From: Ochromonadaceae sp. CCMP2298
Taxonomy: Eukaryota; Sar; Synurophyceae; Ochromonadales; Ochromonadaceae
DNA length: 10,302 nt
Direction: 5' to 3'
NCBI GenBank assembly: GCA_026770595.1
Contig: MU634765.1
Span: 1 to 10,302, forward strand
Shown here in pieces: positions 1-7,626 of this stretch (within the stretch, counting starts at the first letter, position 1; each line of letters begins with the position of its first letter). A model generated the notes under the pieces. It did not search any database. It saw only the letters and a program-made list of their open reading frames with translations, and was not told the DNA's origin. Position numbers and translations under genes: made by a program.

Positions 1-252
1 TGGAGCCCCCTTGCGCTTGCCCATGGCAGCAGGCGGGGTAGCAGCGGCATGGGCGGAAGTAGCCTCAGTGCCAGTAGCAGTGGCGGTGGTCGCCATAGAA
101 GAAGCTGGTCCCGTCGTCTTCTTCGCCTTCTTCTTCTCCTTTGTCTTCTCCGGGGAGATGAGGTCTGCCGGGGATGTCATCGAGGTTTTCTTGTACTGCA
201 CGCGCTTCTTCGGGGGCGTGGACAGATCGGTGACGTCTTCGGCGGTAGACAT
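1..252 (-). CDS. Lysine-rich hypothetical protein, N-terminal part (runs off window)
   Basis: The frame starts at ATG 252-250 and stays open for 84 codons to the window edge, so only the N-terminus is visible. It begins MSTAEDVTDLSTPPKKRVQY. A basic patch (PKKR, residues 14-17) is followed by a Lys-rich stretch (KEKKKAKK, about residues 38-45), then an Ala/Thr/Ser-rich low-complexity segment, and another basic patch (GKRK, 78-81). Such composition is typical of disordered tails of nuclear or chromatin proteins, and PKKR and KKKAKK could serve as nuclear localisation signals; that is inference. No domain is visible, so no function is assigned. A competing frame starts further upstream (319) but stops inside the window at 65 and gives an Arg/His-rich product. 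I prefer this frame for its eukaryote-like start, composition and continuity. Confidence 0.55.
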   Translation of the reverse strand, partial: MSTAEDVTDLSTPPKKRVQYKKTSMTSPADLISPEKTKEKKKAKKTTGPASSMATTATATGTEATSAHAAATPPAAMGKRKGAP

Positions 253-457
253 GATCACTGTGAGTGGAGGAAGGAATTGTGAAGTAGATAATATTGTGGA
301 GAATGATTGAAGAGAGCAAAGAAGAAGGATGAGGAGAGCAAAGCAGAGCATAGAAGAACGAATGAGGAGAGAGATTGAAGTTGCAAGAGGAAGTTGTGGG
401 GCGGTCGTTACGGATTTTGAGCTAGAAAGGGTTATTCTCACGCTCACGCGGCTGAGG

Positions 458-467
458 TTTATATATA
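458..467 (-). promoter_or_regulatory. TATA-like element
   Basis: The minus strand reads TATATATAAA, about 206 nt upstream of the ATG of the leftward Lys-rich gene. It matches a canonical TATA box, but the implied 5' UTR length (about 175 nt) is unverified and AT-rich words occur by chance. Confidence 0.3.
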
Positions 468-677
468 TTTTGCAACGTGTGAGGTGGCCCTCACGGTTTT
501 TTTATATGTTTGGAGAAGGTTCTGACAAAACCCCGAGGGGGACCTTAACCTTTGGCAAAGAGCGCCGGGACCATCCTTTGCGCGTCCGTTTGGATTGGTT
601 ATCTTGTTGACACGAGAAGAGACGAGAAGAGACAATAGGTACAACAATCCCCAGATGAATTTGTGCTTTCTGCTGCC

Positions 678-685
678 TCACGTGA
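678..685. promoter_or_regulatory. Palindromic TCACGTGA (E-box/G-box) upstream of serine acetyltransferase
   Basis: A perfect 8-bp palindrome TCACGTGA lies 141 bp before the serine acetyltransferase ATG. A second CACGTG core is at 741-746. CACGTG is bound by bHLH and bZIP factors; in yeast, TCACGTGA is the Cbf1 site in front of sulfur-amino-acid genes. A similar role here is only an inference. Confidence 0.3.
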
Positions 686-825
686 AAACTTCCTGTGCCT
701 CTTCTTCCTTGTCCCAAGCCTAGGAATCATACCCCACCCCCACGTGTCTTGGGTCGTTGGGTCCTTGAGTGCCTTGAGTGCATCTCCACCTTGCGGCCGA
801 GATCCCGGCGTTCGCAGGCGCAGCA

Positions 826-2000
826 ATGGTTCCTACTGCGCTCGTCGTTGTTTTATGGTTGATCATCGACCATGCATCCGGGTTTCTGCTGGCACCAACA
901 TTACATACAGCCCTGCGTAGCTCAATACCGAGCACCTCGGCATTTCCTACAGCCCGGCGTGGCAGCTCCATACCGCTCAACTTAAAAAAAGGTTGCGGCA
1001 TTGACCCCGACATGACGTTCGGCCCAAACGGGGAAGACCTGGTTTGGGAAGCCCTGAGAAGCGATGCCAAGGAAGGTGGGTCACACAAGGAGCGTCTTAT
1101 TGATGCACTGATATAATATTGACAAATTCCTCCAACTTTATCTCCACACAGAGGCGTCAAAGGAGCCTTTGCTTGCCAGCTTCATGCACGCTTCCATCCT
1201 CTCCCACAAGTCTCTTGAACGCTGCTTGGCATACCACATGGCGAATCTTCTCAACAGCCCAGCCATGATCAGCACCCAGATCCAGGCGCTCTTCCTGGAA
1301 GCTTTCGAAGGATCGGACGAGTTCCGGCAATCATTGCGGCTGGACATATTGGCAGTGATGATCAGAGACCCTGCGATCAAGTCGTACACCGACGTGATCC
1401 TGTACTTCAAAGGCTTCCAGGCGCTGCAAACGCACCGCGTGTCTCACTGGCTCTGGCACAAGGGGCGCATTACATTAGGTACTGGAGCCCAGCGCACATC
1501 ACGGCGGCCAACGATCTACCACCCTGCCACTGACCCCACTCATCCCACTCTCCCCTCACCCTCTCCCATCCACAGCGCTCTTCTTGCAGAGCAGGTCAAA
1601 CACTGTGTTTCACATCGACATACACCCCGGCGCCACCCTGGGCAACGGCTTGCTCATCGACCACGGAACTGGAGTCGTTATAGGAGAAACAGCACGTGTA
1701 GGCGACAATGTGTCCATGCTGCACAAGGTCACCCTGGGAGGTTCGGGCAACAAGGATGTCATCCGCCACCCCCAGGTTGGGGACTGCGTACTTCTGGGCG
1801 CAGGAGCCACTTTACTAGGACCTATCACTGTGGGCAACGGGGCGCACATAGGCGCGTGCAGTATGGTGCTGGAAGATGTTCCTTCCTACTCAGTCGCGGT
1901 CGGCGTGCCAGCGAAGATCATCTCCAGGAATCTACCCGTCGGCGCGCAGTACTCCCCTGCACTCACAATGGAGACGAACATGTTCTTTTTTGACATTTAG
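826..2000 (+). CDS. Serine O-acetyltransferase, plastid-targeted (3 exons)
   Basis: Transfers acetyl from acetyl-CoA to L-serine, giving O-acetylserine, the first step of cysteine synthesis. Model: exons 826-1075, 1152-1478 and 1576-2000, with introns 1076-1151 (GTGGGT...CACAG) and 1479-1575 (GTACTG...CACAG), both phase 1; 333 residues. The joins restore family sequence ([17 protein letters not shown] and [14 protein letters not shown]). ATG 826 is the first in-frame Met after the in-frame stop at 775. Residues 1-19 are a signal peptide ([19 protein letters not shown]). F20 begins FLLAP, followed by an S/T/R-rich transit-like region, so bipartite plastid import is inferred. The CysE N-terminal helical domain (about 70-195) contains RDPA and [10 protein letters not shown]. 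The left-handed beta-helix follows with catalytic Asp207 (DIHPGA), His222 (DHGTG) and His257 (IRHPQ), and GETA at 229-232. The chain ends in Asp-Ile; in CysE families the terminal Ile docks into O-acetylserine sulfhydrylase, so cysteine synthase complex formation is plausible. Confidence 0.95.
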
Positions 2001-2064
2001 TTACTATCATGCTCAACTTAATTACGTCGAATCTGTAAATCAGCCTAGCATTGTGTGTTCCACC

Positions 2065-2114
2065 GTACTCTCATACTTTCATGTGTAATTCATCTGTACT
2101 TTCATACTTTCATG
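2065..2114 (+). repeat. Short direct repeat in the convergent 3' region
   Basis: Two copies of a 19-nt word, GTACTCTCATACTTTCATG at 2065 and GTACTTTCATACTTTCATG at 2096, differ at one base and lie 31 nt apart. They sit in the 128-bp spacer between the stop codons of the convergent serine acetyltransferase and acetylornithine deacetylase genes, so they are likely in a 3' UTR. No function is assigned. Confidence 0.7.
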
Positions 2115-2128
2115 ATTTTGTGTTCAAC

Positions 2129-3779
2129 TCAACGTTCCATGATGGAAATGACGGTGGAGATGATGCGCGTGGCGTCCTTGAGGTTGGACAGAGAGGCGGC
2201 TTCGTTGTCAGCGTGGTACCTGTGGGAGTGGAGGTGTGAAGCAGTGGGAGAGCAGGAATGATGGAGTATAGGAGTGCAGAAGTGTAAGAGAACAGGGACC
2301 AATAAAATAACATAACATAAAATAAAGGAGGTTAGGGTAGGGAGGGTGTGCGCAGTCGGGAGGGGAGCTGACCTGGAGGAGATGCCGTAGCCTGATATCT
2401 GCACGTCGAATCCTTGGTCCTGCAGATCGCGGATGAGCGGTAGGCTGCCCCCTATGGCATAGGGCGTCACGGAGCCCAAAACGGCCTTTGTGGCCTCCAG
2501 AATTGCGTGGTAACCCTTGGAGTCCAGCTTGCACGCGATGCCGTTCTCACCCTCGCCCACCCACTTGAGATCTATTCTCCCCTGCTTGCCCTCCTCAGGT
2601 AGTGTGTACTTGGAGTGGGGGCCGTGCGCAGAGGAGTGCAGGATGGATGGGTCTGCGTTGATCTCCGCCACGTACGAGTCGATCTGTTTCATAACCGCCT
2701 TCACCTCGTAGAAGGGTGTGATCCTGCAGTCTCCCTGCATGGTGCACTCGGGGGGCAGTTGGTTCAGCGAGCCGGGGGTGCAGCTGACCTGCGTGGGCTT
2801 CATGTTCGATTGCTGAGGACGCAGTAAAGGGGAGACAGGTGACCAACACAGGTGAGGCGTTAGTAAAGGGGCGTGTAGTGTACGTACTACATAAAGTCGG
2901 ACGTACCGTAGCAAAGTTGTAGTCCTTCTCAAGGGGGTGGGGCGGGAAATCTGCGTAGAATTTCTCTAGAATAAGGTAGGGTAGGAGTGGGTGTGGTTAT
3001 GCGCGATATCATGGCACCAATATGTGAAGATGTGATTCGACTTTCAGCTGGCACTTACTCTGAATGTACGCAATCGCATCCATCGCAAGCTCGATCGAGT
3101 TCATGCCCTTGTGAGGTAGGCCGGAGTGGAACAGCTTGCCTACGGCCTTCATCGACCACTGCGCCGTGCCTGCGGTGCCGATGCAGGGCTGGCAGTCGGC
3201 AGCGTCGATCCAAAAGACGGGCCCGTTCTTCAGCTGGTCCATGTATCCCTCCTTAGCCAGCTGGTCCACTCCCACGCCCGGGAAAGAGCCGTTCTCCTCG
3301 TTCGCGATAAATATGACCACAATGGTGCGCTTCATCAGGGGCTTGGTCTCTGCCAATGTCACCATGAGATCAGTGAGCAGCGCTACGTGGCCCAGGCAGT
3401 CAGTGGTGCCCCTGCCGTACAGCATGTCGCCCTCCACGCAGAGCTTGAACGGATCGCGATCCCATCCAGTAGGATCAGCAGGGACTACGTCCATATGACT
3501 TCCGACGAAGGCGCAGGTCTCTGTGCCTGTCCCGGGGTACTTCAAAATCAGGTTGCCGCGGCCCTCGACGAAAGTGACACGCTCGCATTCCAACACACCT
3601 CCATTGACCTTCAAGAAGGGATGGAGGACAGCAAGAATATGTTCAATGGCGAGGTCCTCCGTCGGGATAAGACCTTGGGATGGCGAGTTCTGGAGGTGTC
3701 GGCTCTCGCCGATCAGTTTCTCGAGCAGCGCCATGAAGCGCGGCTCGTTCATTTCCACAGGGCCAGTGAAGGCCGACAT
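2129..3779 (-). CDS. Acetylornithine deacetylase (ArgE-type M20 metallopeptidase, 4 exons)
   Basis: Predicted to hydrolyse N-acetylornithine to ornithine and acetate in arginine synthesis. Model (minus strand): exons 3779-3059, 2965-2907, 2812-2373 and 2219-2129, with introns 3058-2966, 2906-2813 and 2372-2220, all GT-AG; 436 residues, the usual length for plant-type ArgE. Joins restore family blocks: KKFYADFPPHP, NFAT/QSNMKPTQ and GYGISSR/YHADNE. By alignment with E. coli ArgE, metal ligands are His95 (GSHMD), Asp127 (GRGTTDCLGH), Glu162, probably Asp192 (WIDAAD) and His409 (YHADNE). Asp97 and Glu161 (EEN) are the catalytic pair. The lid/dimer domain has His218 and a GDCRITPFYEV block. No targeting peptide is seen at the N-terminus (MSAFTGPVEMNEP), so a cytosolic location is likely. 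Related M20 enzymes such as succinyl-diaminopimelate desuccinylase share these motifs, but the STMKPTQ-like and GECT..GD.RLTPFY-like blocks favour the eukaryotic ArgE group. It lies head-to-tail behind eIF2B gamma. Confidence 0.92.
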
Positions 3780-3791
3780 TGCGATAGAAGA

Positions 3792-3928
3792 GCACGGGGC
3801 AGCTCGTGAGATGAATTATACTGCGACAGATAAGTGCTGCAACACCAAGGTAACACAAGAGCACGGGGTAGCTCGTGAGATGAAATATGCTGCGATAGAT
3901 AAGTGCTGTAACACCAAAGGTAAACAAT
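3792..3928. repeat. 69-bp tandem duplication, two copies
   Basis: Copy 1 spans 3792-3860 and copy 2 about 3861-3928. Both start GCACGGGG(C/T)AGCTCGTGAG and include GATAAGTGCTG(C/T)AACACCAA. They differ at about six bases plus one inserted A (roughly 90% identical). The array begins 12 bp upstream of the acetylornithine deacetylase ATG, so it lies in its 5' UTR or promoter. Confidence 0.85.
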
Positions 3929-3991
3929 GGCCATCACTAAAAATAAGCTGAAAGGGGGTGCGGTCAGCGGGTTCAACTGGCTTCCAAAAAG

Positions 3992-4055
3992 GGGGAATAG
4001 GGGAATAGGGGAATAGGGGAATAGGGGAATAGGGGAATAGGGGAATAGGGGAATA
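3992..4055 (+). repeat. Octamer microsatellite (GGGGAATA)x8
   Basis: Eight perfect tandem copies of GGGGAATA, preceded by one extra G at 3991. Four or more G4 runs with 4-nt AATA loops fit the standard G-quadruplex pattern. It lies 29 bp beyond the eIF2B gamma stop codon, in its likely 3' UTR or downstream flank; its mRNA would carry the C-rich strand. Confidence 0.95.
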
Positions 4056-4084
4056 GCTTGGCTACTTAATTGATCATTACATTC

Positions 4085-5829
4085 CTAATGACTACTCGCG
4101 GTAAATGTTTCTGATTTTAATCTACTCCCCACGACGACGCGATAACCGCCCCCGATGTTGCAGTCGTTGATCTTGCAGTTGTTCTCGATGACCACCTTGT
4201 CGCACAAAATGCTGTTCTGCACGGTGCAGCTGTGGGTGGAAAACAGATGAAGAAATAAGAAAATGCGGATCGTACACAACGAATAGAAATTAGAACTCAC
4301 TTTTCTCCGATGACGACGTCGCCCATGATGACGCAGTTGTTCAACTTGGACATCTGCCCGATCTTGCAGTTGTTGCCTATGCAGCACTGCTTTATCGTCA
4401 CGGTCTTCTCCGCTACTTCGCACCCCTCCCCCATGATGCTCATCTCTTTCTTCATGACGTTTTGAAGACGTGGCCAGGGGATGCGTGGCGAGTGCTTGAG
4501 AGCGACGATGTCCCTGCGAGAACAGGAGGAAATAATATACGGTAAGCATGCGACGTGTCTGGGATTGCCACAGCAAGGAGCATGAAGCTTACTTGTTCAT
4601 GTTAATGTACGTGGTAATGTTCACAATTCGGTTCAGAAGGGGTCCAGCTGCGGGAGGGGTTCCGGCGGCGATGGCGCTGGCGGACACGGGTGTGACGGTA
4701 TCGTAGACGAGAGCGAAGCAGCGCAGTGGGTCGGAGCTGCGCAGCAACAAGGCGCTCTCCGGAGCAGTGGGGGACATAGCTGACGTGTTGAGGTCTCCAC
4801 TGGCAAGGCACAGCTTATCAAGTGAAGGTTTTGGCGAAGGCGGGACGCTCTTGGTGGCTGCGGCTGTCCTGATCAGCTCGTCCAGGATGACCTGCGGCCT
4901 GTCCTCTGTGCCTGCTCTGCTCCCGGCCGAACCAGTACAACTGTACGACACCCACGGATCAACAGTCTTGAGGGGGAGATTTCTATGCGCCAAGGCTGGG
5001 ATGAGTTTGACCAAGTATTCGGCGGGCTGGTATTGGCGGTTGATCAGATAGGGGACGAGGTCTGTGCGCACAGAGGAGATGCGCTTGTTCATGAGGCAGA
5101 ACTCGATAACCCAGTGAGACATCACGTACACGCCCAGGTCGAACAGATCCTGCCTCAGACTCAGCGTGGGCGCATGATGCAGCAGAGGCTTTGATAGTTT
5201 GATCGATTCGTCGATCTCTAACGTGGGCATCTTCAAGACGACTCTGCCGTCGTCGCAGATGCCGATGAACTCTTCGTCCATCTCGTCCCTCTTCGCGTCC
5301 TTGCTGATGGCCGTGAACATCATCGTGAGGTCGGAAGAGTTCAGCCGGTGCAGCGTGGCGAGATCGCCGAGGCAGAACTGAGAGATGAAGTCCGAGTGCA
5401 GGCAGACGAAGTCGCCTCTGATGCGGTCGCCGATGGCGCGCAGACAGTCTGCCGATCCGCTCATGTCGTCCACCACCGCCAGGTCAATACTCATCCCCTC
5501 TTGGATATACTCGCCCAGAAAGTGAGACACCTTGACCTCGTACTCGCGCGGGGCGACAATGTAAACCTCTGCAATGAAGACGAAGTGCAAGAAAACTAAG
5601 ATATTGCGGAGTGTGGCGTGTTCTGTCTGTTGAAGGTACCTGCTATTCCACTTTTCGACAACACGTCCAGCTGATAAGAAAGCAAACGCCGGTTTCCAAC
5701 AGGAAGCAAGCACTTGGGGCAGTCTTCGGTGAGTGGGAACATGCGCCCATCATCATAGTCAATTATAAGCACGGCCTGGAACTCGGGACCCCGCAGAGTG
5801 CCGCCGAATTCCGCGTTCAGGGCGTCCAT
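4085..5829 (-). CDS. EIF2B3: Translation initiation factor eIF2B subunit gamma (4 exons)
   Basis: eIF2B is the guanine-nucleotide exchange factor that reloads eIF2 with GTP; gamma pairs with epsilon in the catalytic subcomplex (cytosol). Model (minus): exons 5829-5640, 5568-4593, 4513-4301 and 4229-4085, with GT-AG introns 5639-5569, 4592-4514 and 4300-4230; 507 residues (human about 450). Joins read SKSGIA/EVYIVAPREYE, NMNK/DIVALKHSPRIPWP and VVIGEN/CTVQNSILC. The N-terminal nucleotidyltransferase-like domain starts FQAVLIIDYDDGRM with PKCLLPVGNRRLL at about 39-50. The Gly-rich phosphate loop of active enzymes is replaced by IDYDDGRM, consistent with a non-catalytic domain. A Ser/Pro/Ala-rich linker (roughly 265-340) accounts for the extra length. 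From about 385 a left-handed beta-helix carries hexapeptide-type repeats (CCIGNNCKIGQMSKL, NCVIMGDVVIG, NCKINDCNIGGGYRV), typical of the subunit C-terminus. ATG 5829 is the only nearby Met start; the frame stays open upstream without an ATG. Confidence 0.9.
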
Positions 5830-6039
5830 GATTGTGCGGGAGGAGAGGGACAACACAGGGGTGAGGAAGAACTGGAGGGTCTCTGATCTCTTCTGGGATG
5901 CTCTGAGCCATGACTCTACGAAGATGCACAGGCAGGACTCCTTTTTGTGGTAGAGCTCCGAGCCGAACGAAAGCACCTGAAGTTCATCGAAGAACCCGCT
6001 TGAATTGCTTCATATACTTTTTGTTTTCTAAAGTTGACA

Positions 6040-6111
6040 AGCGAGTTGGCGCAGAGGAAGCGCATAGGGCCCATAACCCTAGGGTCGGTGGATCGAAACC
6101 ATCACTCGCTA
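6040..6111 (+). tRNA. Initiator tRNA-Met (CAT)
   Basis: A complete 72-nt cloverleaf: acceptor AGCGAGT (6040-6046) with ACTCGCT (6104-6110), discriminator A6111; D stem GCGC (6049-6052) with GCGC (6060-6063); anticodon arm TAGGG-CCCATAA-CCCTA (6065-6081), anticodon CAT at 6072-6074; variable loop GGGTC; T arm GGTGG-ATCGAAA-CCATC (6087-6103). Eukaryotic initiator hallmarks are all present: A1:U72 pair, three G:C pairs at the base of the anticodon stem, and A54/A60 in the T loop instead of TTC. There is no intron and no encoded CCA. Internal A-box (TGGCGCAGAGG, 6047-6057) and B-box (GGATCGAAACC, 6090-6100) fit RNA polymerase III. It is divergent from eIF2B gamma, 210 bp from that start codon. 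Confidence 0.97.
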
Positions 6112-6115
6112 CTCC

Positions 6116-6121
6116 TTTTTT
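6116..6121 (+). terminator. RNA polymerase III terminator (T6)
   Basis: Six consecutive T residues begin five bases after the last tRNA base, matching the oligo-T terminator of Pol III genes. Confidence 0.8.
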
Positions 6122-6130
6122 GCCCGAATA

Positions 6131-6177
6131 AGACCGGTCTATACTTATACCGGTGAGACCGGTTTGTACTTATGCCG
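6131..6177 (+). repeat. Imperfect 25-bp-period tandem repeat
   Basis: AGACCGGTCTATACTTATACCG (6131-6152) and AGACCGGTTTGTACTTATGCCG (6156-6177) differ at three of 22 bases. The first copy contains the palindrome AGACCGGTCT. It lies just past the tRNA terminator, in the upstream region of the RRM-like gene. Confidence 0.75.
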
Positions 6178-6221
6178 ATTTGGCTGAAACCAACCAACCA
6201 AAACGTTCCCGACTTTGATGA

Positions 6222-6253
6222 GGGTAAACGTATGTTGAGGCATACGTTTACCC
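6222..6253. promoter_or_regulatory. Perfect 13-bp inverted repeat (hairpin or dyad site)
   Basis: GGGTAAACGTATG (6222-6234), loop TTGAGG, CATACGTTTACCC (6241-6253): every base of the 13-bp arms pairs. It sits 92 bp before the ATG of the RRM-like gene and 101 bp after the Pol III terminator. It could be a dimeric factor site or part of a structured transcript; neither can be decided from sequence. Confidence 0.6.
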
Positions 6254-6344
6254 GTTCGTGCAATCGTTGTTCACGCACATCTTCAATCTACACACGCCAA
6301 CTGTTCTAAATGTTTAAACTGATAGCTCATTTCCAACCTCCAAC

Positions 6345-6884
6345 ATGAGCTTCAAAGGCGGCAACGAGCAGCAATCCCAGAGCATTCTGGACAGCCTCCC
6401 ACAGCCCCTACCGGTAGCCATCGAAAATACAAACAAGCGCATCCGCGTGAACTTCAAAATAAAGAACATGATGCTAGATTGTGCAGCAGAGCAAGTCGAA
6501 TCGATTCTGAACAAGGTGTGGGCTAAATTCGGCACCGCTACCAATATCCACTATATTGACCGGTTCCGTTATTGTTACTTATCATTTGAGAGGCACGAGG
6601 AAGCAGAGACTGCACTGAATGGATTGAACGACCAACGCCGCTTTACTGCAGCTGTAGTGGAAGTTCTGCGGGCCGCTGCAGAGGCAGGGGGTGAGAGGCA
6701 GGAAACTCTAGTCGCGAATCTGACCGAGAAGCTCGGTATTAACCCTCCTCCGAACTTCTCTGGCGGCGAGGTGATTAGAGCCTCCTGGGCATCCCCCAAC
6801 CAATCGCACATCGATTATTCATACCACAAGACGTGGGATTATTACGAAAACGATGATCACGAGAACTTCGACGACTTCGACTAA
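6345..6884 (+). CDS. RRM-like RNA-binding protein, hypothetical (179 aa)
   Basis: A single uninterrupted frame from ATG 6345 to TAA 6884. After a Gln/Ser-rich N-terminus, residues 32-39 (RIRVNFKI) resemble beta-1/RNP2. A helix at about 47-62 follows, then FRYCYLSF (74-81), which fits the RNP1 pattern of aromatic-small-aromatic-aliphatic-x-aromatic. EEAETALNGLN (85-95) is a typical RRM helix 2. A beta-4-like strand (GGEVIRASWASPN, about 140-152) comes only after an inserted segment of roughly 40 residues containing a predicted helical, Ala/Glu-rich stretch. The tail is Tyr-rich then acidic (ENDDHENFDDFD). The RRM assignment is by motif and predicted order only; I cannot name an ortholog. RNA binding, splicing or mRNA handling would be the family expectation. 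It is intronless, unlike the spliced genes in this window. Confidence 0.75.
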   Translation: MSFKGGNEQQSQSILDSLPQPLPVAIENTNKRIRVNFKIKNMMLDCAAEQVESILNKVWAKFGTATNIHYIDRFRYCYLSFERHEEAETALNGLNDQRRFTAAVVEVLRAAAEAGGERQETLVANLTEKLGINPPPNFSGGEVIRASWASPNQSHIDYSYHKTWDYYENDDHENFDDFD

Positions 6885-7626
6885 GAAGAATGGAACAAAG
6901 AATGGAGCAACTATTTGGCAGAGAGTAACCGTCTCGTTCTGATATTACGGGCATTACGGCAGTACGGCATTACGGCATTGCAGTGATATACGTGCCTGTG
7001 TGCACGCAATGTGTGACGGGATGTGTGTTTACATGGGGTAATATGAGATATGTGAGAGCCAGGGGCAGGAAGGGTGGGGATATGTGTGGGGTATGCGTGG
7101 GGTCATGATATTTCTGACTCTGTGTGAGGGTGAGGGTGGGGGAAGGTGGAGGCGAAGGGGGGGGATATTTTTGGGATGGAAGATAGTGGTCGCAGATGGT
7201 GTGAGTGGTTGATGGGCGGAGGGAGTCCAGGGTCGGTTAGACGTGATTGTGGTGAGGTGGTGGTAGTATAGCTGTATGGGTTGTAGGGACGGATCTGGGG
7301 TGGGGCGGGTGATCACCACGTGTGCCTCTCACTTAGTGCTTAATACGCACGTGCTGTTTTGCTAGAAGCAGCACTTATAACGAGCAAACATTCACAAATG
7401 TAACAAACAATCAAATATTTGTAGCAGACATGTTTACGTACAACGCTGAAAAGGGGGGGCTAATTATCGCCACATATGGGCGGAAGTAATTGAAGGTATA
7501 ATTGCGGGAGATAGGAGATAGAAGGCTGTAGTCACTCCAGCCTCGATTCATATACAAAGAAGTGTCATCGACCACTGCTATTTTTCCTTCGCGACTCTGC
7601 TGGTGTGTGCGTGCCCCAGCTCGCCA
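6885..7626. other. Convergent intergenic region, G-rich on + strand; no gene seen
   Basis: This 742-bp gap joins the 3' ends of the RRM-like gene (+) and the Tim17-like gene (-). Around 6944-6979 there are short repeats of ATTACGGC/GTACGGCAT. From about 7040 to 7310 the + strand is G/GT-rich with runs such as G9 near 7156-7166, so the minus strand has a Pro/Ser/Thr/His-rich open frame (7319-7029) that looks like a compositional artefact. A weak hairpin, GTGCTG...CAGCAC, lies near 7351-7374, and 7380-7480 is AT-richer. No domain-bearing frame was found. Confidence 0.6.

Larger units (their letters stand above)
253..825. other. Divergent intergenic region, no gene seen
   Basis: This stretch lies between the leftward Lys-rich gene and the rightward serine acetyltransferase, so it should hold both promoters. 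About 253-400 is purine-rich on the + strand (repeated GAGAGCAAAG and GAAGA-type words), as expected if it is the pyrimidine-rich 5' UTR of the leftward gene. A TATA-like box lies at 458-467 on the minus strand and CACGTG boxes at 679-684 and 741-746. A 93-codon frame at 329-610 has no recognisable domain and a chance-like composition, so it is not called. Confidence 0.6.
3780..4084. other. Intergenic spacer with repeats; promoter region of acetylornithine deacetylase
   Basis: This 305-bp spacer separates the stop of eIF2B gamma from the start of acetylornithine deacetylase, both leftward. It holds a 69-bp tandem duplication and an octamer microsatellite (see separate entries). No gene is seen; open frames through the duplication are by-products of the 69-nt (23-codon) period. 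Confidence 0.7.

Noticed and set aside
329-610. 93-codon + strand frame
   Set aside because: No domain, Arg-rich chance composition, and it spans promoter-like DNA.
1479-1993. Open frame continuing exon 2 of serine acetyltransferase past the splice donor
   Set aside because: The sequence turns Pro/His/Arg-rich and loses the family pattern at 1479, while the beta-helix appears in another frame after a GT-AG intron.
3126-3951. Long + strand frames opposite acetylornithine deacetylase (227, 120 and 142 codons)
   Set aside because: They are antisense to a conserved M20 enzyme with complete metal-ligand motifs and show no domain.
3991-4055. CRISPR-like array
   Set aside because: It is a pure octamer microsatellite without spacers, in a eukaryotic nuclear context.
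7029-7319. 96-codon minus-strand Pro/His/Thr-rich frame
   Set aside because: It is explained by the G-rich composition of the opposite strand; no conserved pattern and no plausible exon neighbours.
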